NCBI GenBank assembly: GCA_001600055.1
Contig: BCIV01000013.1
Location: 62,001 to 126,000, forward strand
Reading direction: 5' to 3'
From: Filobasidium wieringae
Lineage: Eukaryota; Basidiomycota; Tremellomycetes; Filobasidiales; Filobasidiaceae
DNA: 64,000 nucleotides
Position numbers and translations under genes: made by a program. The notes beneath the pieces were generated by a model. It had not been told where the DNA came from and made no database searches. It saw only the letters and a program-made list of their open reading frames with translations. Each line of letters starts with the position of its first letter. Within the stretch, counting starts at the first letter, position 1. This document shows, one piece after another, positions 43,721-56,200 of this stretch.

Positions 43721-43991
43721 GAATATTGTCATATGATAGAATAGAGTCGTTCAAGGTCGCTTGGTATCGTTCGAGTTGTATACACTTCGTACACCCTTAT
43801 CATAATGAGTGGAAATACAATGGAGCAAAATCAAAGTTTAAGTTGTACAGTGGTCCCGGGCAGGTCAGTTTCAAGCATCAGAATCGTCGTGGTCCGAGTT
43901 TTCCTCGTCGCTATGTGCGACTACTCGGCGACGAGCTGTAATTCAGCATATGGTTTAGTCAGCCGGTATGTACCACTTTTCGGGTCACCCT
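43721..43991. other. Convergent intergenic region IPI1/condensin
   Basis: About 270 bp between the stops of IPI1 (+) and the condensin subunit (-). No coding or RNA signal is seen beyond unassigned 3' UTR and terminator sequence. Confidence 0.4.
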
Positions 43992-46900
43992 TTACTTACG
44001 CTTGCGCTTCTTTACAGGAGATACAGGCGCAGCCCTTGCACCCTTCCTCCTCGCTTTGGCAGTCTTCTTAACTGCGTTCGCTGCTAGAGCCTGATCTTCT
44101 TCTCCTTTGGCTCTATGCTCAGCAAGTATCGTTTCGAACTCTTTCAATTCCGCTTCCGGCTTGTTGGCGCTCAGTTTGTTACCACGCGCCTTGACTAGAA
44201 TCTCGTTGAAACGACGGTAGACGGTTTCCTCATGGAGCTTGTCTTGATAGAAAGGTAGTCTGCAGTAAGAAACTCATATAAGCTGAGCTACTTCGACTGT
44301 CATGACATGTCCCTTCCACTTACCCTTCGATCAGCTTCTTTACCGACCGATCGGATTTGAAAGGCAGAAGCGACAGACAGAAGGCGATATCGCGCCATTG
44401 CCTTTCGCTGTTAGCAAGACGGAAACGTTGACACAGCTTTTCAATGACAGATTCCGCTTGCTTTTCCTATCCTCGTACTATAATCAGTCATGGTTCTCTC
44501 AGAGGCGTCCCATTTTCTACCTACCTTCTCGATGTACCCGAAGACGGTCTTCATTATCCGTTCGAACATCTCCTCATCTACAGCATGTTGACCGACTGAG
44601 AGATGACTAATGATGTCTTGCAAGTTGTTATAGAGCGAGTTATCCTTTTTAGAGAGTTCGTCGAAGAACAGCTTGGCCAGATCCGATACACGTGGCTCCT
44701 CGTCCTCTGTGCATTTAGCCATTTCTCCTAACTGTCCTTTCACTTTGATCATTCCGTTCAAGATGAGATGGGTCAAAACCATCAATGTGTTCTTCTTGAC
44801 CACCAGATCCTTGTCACCCAGACCTTGATAGAGGCGCTCGCTGTTCTGTTACCGCGATCGAGAAGTTAGTAAGTACAGGAGGACTCGCAATCATGGGCGC
44901 TTACCTCATCTATCATGTTGCTAAAGCAAAGAGCAATGTCTCCTAGCGCAATCACGATGTTGCTCCGAACGATCGGATCTCGCGAAGTTTCCAAGATCTT
45001 GAACAACAGAGGTAGATGCGCCTCGCAATACTGAGCGCTTACGCACATCAGTTTGGTCATGGCCAGCACCGCGGCTTCTCGTAAAGCAGGTGTCTGTAAG
45101 GACAATCGTCAGCCTGCGTCACGACCTCTCTTCGCGAGGAACTGGCTTACCCGGTAGCTCTTGGGAGACGCGCAGATGTGAGCGATCAGACCTCCATATG
45201 AGGCTAGCAGCGAACTTTCCCCGTATAGTAGTTCCCGTTCTCTGACGTTAGCGACCAAGTCGCCGATATCGTCTTCTGCGTTACCGGTAACGGCCTCGAG
45301 ATCGTTTGCATCCTTGTCAGCAGTCTTAGATGCTGAGTTGGCTGCAAGTAATATGCCAAGATCAGACGAAGTCGACGACATGCGAAGCACTCGCTTCTTA
45401 CCTTTGCTAGTTTCGTCTTTCTGGCGTTTGACCTCCCGCTCCACCAGCTCGAGGTAGACGATGTGCTTGATGGATACGTGCCCAACAACAAACACCAGCT
45501 GCGCCAACTCGATAGCTCCTTTGCCTTTCTTCAACATAGACTGAGTCGGGGCAGCCGCCGTCTCCTGTCCGGCCTTCTCCTCATCCTCCATAGTTACATC
45601 CTGTTGCGACTCTTCGGTCACTTCCGGCATAGGTTCGTCGCCGTCGGAACTCGCGCTATTGAAAACGCGTTCATGTAGCCGGTGGATGATTGCTGTGCAT
45701 AGGACGTCTGGCTGCTCTCCGAGCAGGTAAATGGTGTTCAGAGCTTGCTCAGCCATGGCAAACCTGGAAGGAATTCGAATATTAGCACCCGTCTATCCCA
45801 TTTCGCCATTTCGTCGAGACCTACCATTGACTCGATTTGCTCTTGGCCTCGATAGTCTGCCTTAGTCTTTCAAAGACCAGACTGTCCATGGGAAGACGCA
45901 TAGTCTTGTCAATCAATGAACCTGAACACAGATTGGATGTCAGCTTTATCGGAAGTACACATCACCATCTACTAAACTTACCCTTGACCTTCTTTGCGCT
46001 TCCACTGAGACGTTGCAGAGCGATACAAGTGTAACGTGCCAAGACGAGATCTTCCTGCCCTAGAGGTCCCAATCCAATCTTGAGCAGAGTATCTACCCGC
46101 TCTGTCACAACCTCTCGCTTAGCAATGGCGAGCATCCCGAGGATGATGATAGCTCCGCGCCTCTGCGCCTTGTCGATCGGTTTACTCGTACTGTAGACGT
46201 GCCATAATCGATTGATGACGTCGGGGTGTATACCTTCTCCCTCATGTTCCGCCATCATCGTCCGCATCAACTCCTCCAAAGAAGTCAACTCGGCTAACGA
46301 AGCGTCGTACGTACGTCTGCGAGATGAAGAGAACAATCAACATGCGGCCATACGAGCTCAGCCCAGACCGACTCACTCGATCATGTTCTTTGTGATCCGA
46401 CTGATCTGCTGTTGAGCAGTCATATTGGTATCGGGAAGCACGTCAAAGTAAAGTCTCTTGTAGACGTCGAGCACGTGAGACCTGATCCCCTTCAACTCCA
46501 TCCCATCCTCGGTAGTGCTGTTGTTATCCTTACTCCAGATCAGATGTAACATCGTCTTGATCCCGACCTGAACCGCATGGGTCAGTACTAGCCCATACAG
46601 TCCGACCCAAAGTAAAGCTCTGCAACGTACCTCGGCGAAATGTAACTGATAATGATGAGCGGTCTGGAAGAACTCCATACTAGCCAACACCTCCGCCTTG
46701 TTCTTGGAAGTGAGGAGCTGTTTCAAAGTAGGCACGGCGTTTTCCAGCTGTTGAACAAAGTAGAGAGCTTCCGCGTAGATCTTCCTGGTAGCTCTCATCT
46801 TCTCGACCATCTCGTCATTCACCGCGATATCCATCCCGTCTTCCTCCTGAGCCGGGGCTTGAGATGAGTTCTCGGGATCAGGCTTGATGATCTGATCCAC

Positions 46901-49176
46901 CTGCATCGTTTCCTCTTCCTCATCCTCGTCCTGCCCAGGGGTCCGTTTCCTTCTTCCACTCTTCATCCTCTCCGCCTCATCCTCATCCAATCCAGCATTA
47001 CGCCTGGCGACCTCCATCTCTTTCTTCTCAATGATTTCCAACCGTTTCGACAGTTTCTCATACCGATCTTCGATCAGCGTGATGTTCAACGGTCCACCAT
47101 CGATCCCACCGTAAATGTGAGTCTGGAGTAGGACGTTCAACAACTGGATGGAAGATTTCCGAACGGACGAGGTCTTATCCTCCAACGACCGGATGGTAAA
47201 GTTCAACATCTTCAGCCTCTCCTTGGGGAACGGATGTCTCAGCCTTGACAAGCGTTTCACAAAGAGAAATCAGGCACCACTCGTGATCGCGACCGCCCAA
47301 AACGGCAGACAGACTCACTCGCAAATCTTGATCAAAGTGGCCAACAACTTGCTCCGAACCCAACCGTTATTATCCAAAAACCTCTCGAACAACAGATCAA
47401 AGAACCCCTTGATCTGTTTCTTCTTGGCCTCCTCGTCCCCTTCCCCCATCATGGGGATGTTCTGGATGAGGATCCCGATGATCTCAATGATAGCCATCCT
47501 CATCGTATATTCCTAACATCATCACGGACAGGCGCGGGGGGAACGGAGATCAACAGTCAACACCTCTCACTCGGCACACGAAGCGTTCCAAAGACCCACC
47601 TCGCTATCCAAATGAGCCAACAACAGGCTGATCTGCTTCATGACCAACCTAGGGGAAAGTTCCGCCAATTTCACGAGGAATCGGGAAAACGATTTAGGGC
47701 CTTTAGCATCGACCGATTGTTGGAACTTCTTATTGGCCACTTCCCTGTGTGCGTTCCGTACCGAATGAAATGAAAATGCAAAAAGCGAGAAAAAAAAAAG
47801 ATCGACCGAATCAGTCCCTTCCATCCTCCTCGCGCCATCCCCTACGATTTCGGGGGAAACGAACGACGGACCTCAAGATCTCCTCGGTTATCTGGGTATG
47901 ATCGAATTCCGTATCGAGCACGGTCAAGAGTTCCGCCATCGGTTCAGCAAGATGTTCAAAGTAATTCAAATTCTGAAAGATGGTCGTCTGGGCCGCTATT
48001 CCGTGCACGAAAGTTACAAGTCGAATCGAACGAGACGAAGAGAAAAGAAATCAGTCGTCGAGAACGAAATACCTCCGAAACGGCCGGACGACCGGTGAGA
48101 GAGACGTACCGAACGCTCCTGAATGACTCTTCACGCTCAAACAGATGACCCTGTAGATCCCTAACCGGATGGTCTGATCCTTCAGTCTCACTTCCGTCTC
48201 CGAGATCTGCCAGGCCGCTTTAGTAAAACACCTATCCTCCGCGCAATCAAATCGGTTCGTGAGCCCCCAAAAAAATTAAGGTCGGGGACGGAAAAATAGA
48301 GGGGGTCGGAGAGATGGGAAAGGACGGACGTACTCGACAAAGACTTCACGTTCGGCTGTGGTACGCCAGATCAAATCCGTCCTGATCTTGAGGACTTTGG
48401 AGAAGATGTTTAGTACGAATGGGATATGATCTGTCCAGTTCCATGTTATCGTCGTTGATGTCGCTGAGGGTTTCTTGGGAGGTGGTTTCTATTCAAAGTC
48501 GGGGGAAGCGTTAATGATGAACGGAACGGAATGGAACGGACGGGACGTCGCGCTCATCCAATCGATAGGTCCTAACTAACCTTCCCTCTCCCCCTCCCCC
48601 CACCCGCTCCAACCCCAGCCGCACCCTCCTGCATCCCCTTACTCCCAATCCTCTCTCCACAGCGACACATCCACCCCGCCAAAAAAGCATACCGTTCCAA
48701 AGGGTTCTTATGGATCCACCACGGTTCCGTATCCGCATGAACCGGCGGATCTTGGAACGCCGACTGCGAGTGGGAAGAAGCGGCGGAGGTGGATTGCGAG
48801 GTCGAGGAGAGTGTGGATTCGCTTTCGGTTAAGAGGGAGGAGAAGATGGAGTCTACTAATTTGGAGAGGGTTTGTGGTTGGAGCGTATCTGCGTGTCTTT
48901 TAGGACCAGGGGAGGTGAGCGTCCTCCGAATCCACGGATCTAGATCCAAGAGGGTAACAGGGAGCGGTGTACGTACTTTAACAAACTCCGATAAACATCG
49001 AATACTTCTGGAGCTACTATACTCTCCGTGTTCATGGTGACCATCTCGACCGCGCCGTCGAGAGCATCATCGATCCGGGTCGGGGAGAGGGAGGGGACGT
49101 CTAATTCGTTCGTGATCTGGTACAGGTCTATATCGGATAATGATTGCAGTTCATGTTGTAGGTTGAATTCCGTCAT
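43992..49176 (-). CDS. CND1: Condensin complex subunit 1 (HEAT-repeat, Cnd1/YCS4/NCAPD2)
   Basis: HEAT-repeat subunit of condensin, needed for mitotic chromosome compaction. The gene starts MTEFNLQHELQSLSDIDLYQ and ends VSPVKKRKRK. The N-terminal part contains TLQPQTLSKLVDSIFSSLLT and LERYAFLAGWMCRC. The Cnd1 core is obvious: FFDLLFERFLDNNGWVRSKL, FPKERLKMLNFTIRSLEDKT, SSVRKSSIQLLNVLLQTHIY, ALREAAVLAMTKLMCVSAQY, SRDPIVRSNIVIALGDIAL, VVKKNTLMVLTHLILNGMIK and VDEEMFERIMKTVFGYIEK. The basic C-terminal tail resembles nuclear localisation signals. The gene is split by well over ten short introns. I followed the frame through the conserved blocks but did not verify every junction. Confidence 0.9.
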
Positions 49177-49843
49177 GGTGGGCGGAGGTGGTCGAGCGGC
49201 GAGTGGCGAGTGGTTGAGAGCAGAATCGAGAGAGAAATAACGGCCAAAAGGATGAAACTGGATGATTTGTTTGTTTATCGACCTCGCCCTTCGTTGTTGA
49301 CAATGTTCCCATAACGCATACCCAGTCGATCGAGTGAGAGATAACGCATAGAGCCCTGTTCCGACGGGGATGGAATGGCTGTGTCAACTTGGCTCCTGGC
49401 GCCAATTCGACCTCGTCGTCGTTTCGATTCACTTCGTCTGGAGCAACCTCTACCACCATAATCGACCAACATATCTGTCTTTACTCTATCCGACTACGAG
49501 GTACATTCAAGGACGAGTGAAAAGGACTCGAAACCGGTCGTAACAAGCGTTTCAAACGAGTCGCGTGCTTCCGTTGTTTGGTCGATTCTCTTACAAAAAG
49601 GGGGAAACATCGACGTCCACCAGGGTGAACTCGAACTGGCAGGAAACGTCTGAGACTCATTCAACAGCGAGAATCGAGGATTCGAGTGGAAGAAATTACC
49701 GCGATTCCTGTTCCGATTGGTTGGATTCGCAATCAAGAACCATATCATCTCGACAAATCCGCAGTCCAAACTCTACATATCACTCATATCACACCGCCAC
49801 ACCGCTCCTCACTTCGACCTCATCTACACCCAAATCCACGCCG
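49177..49843. other. Divergent intergenic region condensin/PalI-like
   Basis: About 670 bp separating divergent starts. Short frames are present on both strands without recognisable motifs. It should hold both promoters. Confidence 0.4.
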
Positions 49844-51830
49844 ATGTCCTTCAAATCCCTAACGCCCTCTCTCCTCGTCTCCCTAACCTCCCTAGTCCTC
49901 CTCACCCTAGTAACCCTAAACACCCCCATCATAAAATCCCTAAACTTCCTCAAAGCGAGTTACACCGATGGCGCCATCCAGGGGACGGTCACCTTTGGGA
50001 CCCTAGGGTATTGTTACGATTACACGTTCGGGACCGGGTCGACGGCGGGGGGGAGGAATTGTACCGGTCCTACGGTTGGGTATCAGTTTGGTTAGTCGTC
50101 GACGTTTACGCTTCGGGTGCAGAGGATGAAGGGGACGATGAGCTGATTGAGATGGAGGGTAGATTTGAATACGATCTTTGGATTGGATGATCGGACCAAG
50201 ATCCCGACGGCCATCTCCAAGTATCTCACCTATGTTCTGGTTTTGCATATCGTCGGTAAGTCCGCCCGCTCTCCCCTCTCTCTTCCAGGACTGGCTCGCT
50301 GAACCAACCCTCACCTCGACCTCCATTACTGTCTCACAAACCCACAGCCGTAGTAGCATCCGCCACCACCCTCCTCTTGAAACTCCTCGACCTAATCCCC
50401 TCCTTCTCCCTCCTCTGCTTCCCCTCCCTCCTCGCCTGGTTAACCTCCGCCTCAACCCTCCTGGCCTTCATAATAGACCTCATCCTATTCTACATAGCCA
50501 GAGCCCGGATCAATTCCGTCTCCGGGGCCCACGCGGAGATCGGGATCTGTGTCTGGTTGATGCTCGCTGCCTGGGTCTTGACCGCCATCGCCGGCGTCCT
50601 GGGGTGTATTGGCGGGTGCGTCAGTGAGGGTGAGAAGAGGGGGCAGAGGAGGGGGAGAAGGGATAGGGAGGACTACGAACGGGTGGGAGGCATGGTCGGT
50701 CAAGCGGACGCTTCAGATTTGGGGGAGGGGAAAAAGTTCGGTCCCCCCTTGAGGGAAAGGGAGATCAGTATTCCCCTCAACGCCAACGCCCGTTCTTCCC
50801 CGGAACACAAATACTTGCAGGACGAGGAGGAGGAGGAGGAGGAGGAGAGGATCGTCCCCGGAGTAGGGTACGGTTCCGGTCCACGCCGACAACCCAGCTC
50901 CAACTCCTACAACGACCCACATCGTTACCCTCCCCAGAACCCTGGCGGGTACGAATACGACTCGCAGATGAATGCGAGAGCGGGGACGGGGTATGTCCCT
51001 AATGATACTGGGTATGCGCAGGGGGCAGGGATGGCGGGGGCCGGAGCTTATGGGGCAGGGGGAGCGGGGGCGTATGGGTATACCCATGCGCATGGGATGG
51101 GGGGGAATGAACCGTACGGGCAGGAACGGTATGAACCTGCCGTACAGGGACGGGGACAGGGGTATGGGTATGATCAGTGTGAGTCGGGTTTGAGTTGGTA
51201 AATTGGTGATGAGAATAAAACGGGGCTGATTCGTACGGAACGGGCGGGGGATCAGATGGTGATCCTTACCACGGTCAACAAGGTTACCCTTCACCCCCTC
51301 TACAACAAGGTTACACTTCCCCCCCACCTCAACCTATCGCTATGCCAGTCCCTTCCGCCTCTTCACCTCCTCACCAAATCGATCCCTACTCCAACCCTCA
51401 ACCGCTGACCCATCCAACCCACCCGCCCCCCGCGGACGCTTATGGAGGTTATGAAACACCGAACACGGCTCATCCCGATTACGCCCACCCGGCGGATCAT
51501 CAGCAGCAGCATCATCCGCAGCATCAGTACGGGATCCAAGCGGGGATCTCACCCATCGCTCCCGTCCCGAGAGGATTGACATCCAACATGCCCAACGGAG
51601 GACCGGGGTTTTCCTTGGATTCGGTCTCTTCCCCTACCGCACCTCCTAGAGCTTTGGATGGGTTCGATACGGCCGATCTGGCTGGACCTGGACCGCCTGC
51701 TTATTATCATTCCGGAGCGGAAGCTATGAACCAGGCTGGCCAGGTGGGTCAGGTGGGTCAGGCGGGTCAGGCGGGACAGGGACAGTCGGGGACGAGGAGG
51801 AGTATGGACAAGACGGGGTATTTCCGATAA
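49844..51830 (+). CDS. SUR7/PalI family tetraspan membrane protein
   Basis: Predicted four-TM plasma-membrane protein of the SUR7/PalI (Rim9-like) family; members act in pH sensing or eisosome-type domains. Exons 49844-50090, 50163-50255, 50348-51178 and 51256-51830 give 581 aa. TM1 is LLVSLTSLVLLTLVTL. A loop follows with GTVTFGTLGYC and an N-glycosylation-like NCTGPTVGYQ, matching the G..G.C motif of the family. TM2 to TM4 are AVVASATTLLLKLLDLIPS, LLAWLTSASTLLAFIIDLIL and WLMLAAWVLTAIAGVLGCIG. The tail of more than 350 residues is Gly/Tyr/Pro/Gln-rich, presumably cytosolic and disordered, with GQV/GQA 9-bp repeats near 51738-51780. Whether it acts in the Rim/Pal pathway cannot be told from sequence. 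Confidence 0.75.
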
Positions 51831-52264
51831 GACTTTGGGTCGTCTATAAAGGGAAAGGCCCCGGTTCGGTTTTTCTTGTAGTATTATCTGTCCTGGTCGA
51901 TCGGATCGTTTGTACTGAAGATATACCCAGTTCGTGGATCGATCGAGGTGGTCTTCTGATCTGGTTGGTAAGAGGAGGATTGGATTCAAAGGAACTGGAC
52001 TGCCAAGGAGGTGGAGTGCGCGTTATCTGCTGAAACATAACATATGAAACGCGCAGGTGTGACTCATCCCTTTCAGGTCTCTCCTGGACTCCGTCTCCCC
52101 GTCGTTTTCTTCTTTATATGTTATAATGACAAGGGATAAGGGGAACCAAGCTTGAGTGTATAGTCCACGCTGGGGGCAATGACGGTTTACGGTTGTTCGA
52201 TAATATCGCTTGAATTGTCACATCGACAGGAAACTATCTAGTGCGCCGCGCGCCAACGACTACA
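51831..52264. other. Intergenic region before secreted protein copy B
   Basis: About 430 bp. It contains one TGAAACGCG element near 52044, identical to those at 23931-23981, and a TATATGTTATAATG stretch about 145 bp before the next ATG. No gene is recognised. Confidence 0.4.
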
Positions 52265-53205
52265 ATGCGCATGCATCTCAAACCTTTCGCTCAGCTCTTG
52301 ACTGCATCAGCCTTGCTTGTTTCACACACGATTTGCCGGAGCGAAGTCATATACCGGGACAGCCTGGTGATCGACGTTGACCATCCTACGGCGCAAGCAG
52401 ACACGCCCGCGTTCTGGTTAGCCAGCCGTGATACTCGACTCAGATCGAAGCTCAAGCCGCACATGAACCGGCTCCTTTCGGGAGGAGGTTGTGTAGTGGT
52501 GTATATGTATGATAATACCATACAAAGGAAGACGGACGCTGATATGTCTCACGGAGCGAAATTGAACACCACGAAGTATCTCTACGATAAACCGAGTGCG
52601 ATAGGCGCTCTGTGTGCAAAGTCACACCCTTTGAACGGTACTTACCCAGACGGTGCGATCGTTTTTAATACTTTATGGCCGGAGGGTCATGACAGACCAT
52701 GTTTCTGGGTCGTTTTCCCGTAAGCACAGACCTGATTTGATCGATATGATCGCTGAATACGTTGCATTCCTTTCACCCCTAGGGCACTCAACGTAGACAA
52801 CGATAATCTAGCTCGAGGCAAGGGAATCGTCATAGAGTCCAAATGGGGAACGGAGTATTACTACAGTGAAGACAACAGTAAAGACACGCTTGACAACGAG
52901 AACTGGGACATTGATCATCGAAAGTAGGTGTGCTTGATTACAGAATGGCGGTAGCTAACCCCCCGCACGATCATTATCAGTACAAACTTTTCCTGGTGGC
53001 TATCAAGAAGTTTCACGCATGATTATCGCATACCCCATCCACTCGTGCCCAATCCATACGCTTTGAGCAAAGGTAAGTCGCTTGTATCGTCAGAACGATC
53101 CCCTTTTCTTACAAATCCCTCGAATCCACAGGTGATTCCCGGTGGATGACAAACATCACTTCAGCTGTTTACGAAACGCACACGGGTGGAGGATTAGATT
53201 CGTGA
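52265..53205 (+). CDS. Predicted secreted protein, unknown family (copy B)
   Basis: Four exons (52265-52719, 52783-52923, 52981-53072, 53132-53205) give 253 aa. The N terminus MRMHLKPFAQLLTASALLVS is a good signal peptide followed by a Cys-Arg-Ser cleavage region. The mature part has GGGCVVVYMYDN, KPSAIGALC, LNGTYPDGAIVFNTLWP, FWVVFPALNVDND, FSWWLSRSFTHDYRIPHPLV and PNPYALSKGDSRW. The gene is paralogous to the minus-strand gene at 2030-3047, with three introns in matching positions and phases. N-glycosylation sequons are present (NGT, NIT). I know no domain for this family. A cell-surface or secreted role is inferred from the leader. It is convergent with the 5-oxoprolinase gene, 67 bp away. 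Confidence 0.75.
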
Positions 53206-53272
53206 ATTGATACAATTTAAGTCGATGCTCATATTGGCGCTCTATATCATTATGTGTTTCGGATTTTCACAT

Positions 53273-56200
53273 CTAGTTTCTGGTCCCCCACCCACCTCCT
53301 CCGGGCGATTCGATTCGTACTTCATCTCCCTTGTGCAGTCTAGCCATTCCATTATGCCCTAAAGCGATAGCGATATCCTTGCCATCACGTTTTCGAATCA
53401 ACAGATTCTCTCCCCTCTTGCCGGAGCTCCCACCCTTCATGCCAAAGGGAGCATACACTCGTCTCTGACTAACGATCGAGGCGTTTAAATCGGTCATAGC
53501 GATAAAGTGACGGTAACAGCCATCCCCGCCCTTCCATTTTCCTTCGCCGCCGCTTCCTTTCCGAATTCCGAACTCTTTCAGCAGTAATGGAGTCCGAGAT
53601 TCGATCACTTCCACATCAGTCAACTTGGTATTGGTCGAATGCACCGAGACCGAATGCGCTCCGTTCCAGCCATGCCCCGCGCCTGCCCCTCCCCCAAATG
53701 CCTCCCCATAAGCGAAGCCAGGCGTGACCTGTCGTTAGGCTTTCATCGATCAGGAACAAGCATCATCACGTGCACCAATGCAACTCACCTTCCCATAAAC
53801 GTCTTTGCCTCCCGTCCCAAATCCAAGGCTGTTCGCGCATCCTTGACTTGCTGCAGCGGCTTCGAATGCCTTGAGAATAACGTCTACCAACCGTTGAGAC
53901 GCAATCGTAGACGCAGAGACCGCTACGCCTCCGGTCGGATTGAGGATGGAGCCTTCTGGTACGATGTTTGTAATTGGGTCCAAAACGCCCTGGTTCAGTG
54001 GCATCGGAACATCAGCTAGAAGGAACGCGCGTGTTCAGCGTGTTTGTCTAGTTCAATCTCATCCCGCAGATGACCTACGTTTGATCATCGCGCGTAGACA
54101 ATCTGGCAAAGGAAGTCGATCAGCACTGTAGTTTGGATTCTGTGGATCAAGAACATCCTACAGATTATAGAAGCGTAAGAGATGGAGATCGGCACGTTAC
54201 AGTTACTGTGACTCTGCATGCCTGTGCCAGTCCAATCAAAAACAGCCGCTCCAGTCCCTCGTTCGATAGTGATCTTCAACTTCAAAACGGTTCCGTCATC
54301 GAAGTGGTCTTCCGCGATCAAAGGCTGTCCATCAAATCTGTCGTATGTTTCCTGCAGAAATGATCGGATGGTCTTGGACGCCAAAACCTGAATCTCCCTC
54401 ATATAGAACTATACGCTCAGGTGGTGGTGAGCTATATCACGGGACGTACCCTTATGTGACCAAATGACCTACAAGCACTTTCTTGCTTCCAAACTCATCG
54501 AAAAGGGATTGCATTAACGAGGCGCCGCGCACGTTCGCGCTAACTGTGAATGTGGAGTAATTCAGCATTTACGATCTCTTACACGGAATCGTCCGGATCC
54601 CTACTAGCAGCCTGTAGACTGTTTTCATGAGAACGACATTCAACGTCAGCCAATGCAATATTATGGGTAAGATCAGGGCGGTGGTACCATGAAAGACTAA
54701 CTCGGTGATGTTGTGATCGATCCGTCGGGTCGCGCTGCATCCTGGGTGTTCACCCGCTTCAGCGAACAGTGCCTTGATCCCTAACGTGATGAAAGCCCGG
54801 TTCAATAGCTTGGTGCCGATCAAAATAGCACTCCAACTCACCTTCTTCGTGAAAAACTCCTTGCGAAACAAGCTTGAAGGTTTTCACAGCGATACCCTAT
54901 GTACCAAGCCGATCAGACGATCACCACTACTTGATCTAAACTGCGATATGCCTACCTCCTCCCAAAGTTCCTTTGCAACTGGATTCATAGATGTTACTCC
55001 TGAGCCTAGTCTCAAATAAGCGAATATTGAGTATAGTACCACCGGGAGCAGGCCAAGTTGTGAAACAGACCTCCTATATCGCTCTAAGGGGAATCAAAGC
55101 AGGACACTCAGCCTGACGTTACGACTGTCCTGCGACCCTACCTGCGTGATGGCCCCTAGAAGCGACATAAAACAATATTTTCGTCGTATCCGCTGGATCA
55201 AAAATCGGAGTGACAACGGTCAAGTCGGGTAGATGGGTCCCGCCACTGCCATGTCACCGCCAGAATCAATAGCGGTACAGTCATAGACAGCCTTGTGGAA
55301 CTTACGTATCAGGATGATTTGTCAACAGCACATCACCTGGCTTGAGCCTTCCTAACCAGGCTTTGTGCTGGTAACGTACAGCATCGGCCATTGACCCGAG
55401 CTAAAGGCCCAGAAATCAACAACCACCAAACTAGGACCTGTGGCCCTCGACTCACGTGAATTGGGATGTGCGGTGCGTTACAAACCAAGCCTCCATCTTC
55501 ACCGTTATGTATGGAGCAGCTGAAATCTAGACGCTCTTTAATGCTGAGCGAAATTGATGTTCGTTCAAACAATACCCCCATCTGCTCGGCAATGCTGTGA
55601 TTTATTCATCAGCAGCGATCTTCGAGACAACAGCAACCAGATTCATGAGGCCTACCTCATAAATCGATTCGCAAAGACCGCGAGCGCGACTGGATCAACG
55701 GAGCTGACGTTTTCCTCGACTTGCAACGGATTGTTTGTCCGTACATCCAGAACTACATGCCTCTTCAGCACGATTGCCGTACTATTTGGTTCCACAACGA
55801 TAGTTTGAGTGCGATCAACAAGGATAGCCGGGCCCAGAATATGGCTTCTGACAGGCGCGTCCGACAGTTTGTACACCGGTACATCACACCTCCGGCCCCC
55901 AGTTTCATAATCGAAGTACGCCGATACCTCCTTGAAGGGATAGGCGATCTCGCCGTTCAGTCTTGCCTTGTGCAGTTCTGCAGCGAAGTCAGGGTTCCTT
56001 AGTCCAGATCCTTTCGATTTCCCCGTTCCTGCTACCATTAAACTTGCAACCATGACGTTCCTCTCCATGCTGAAAGACGTCTCTTTGAAGTGCATGTCGA
56101 TGAAATCTTGTTCCACATTCTCAGAAATCGGCACCTGGAAGATGGTATCCGAGCCATCGTAGTGGCAGCTGCAGCAATCATATCTGGTGAGAGCAAGCAT

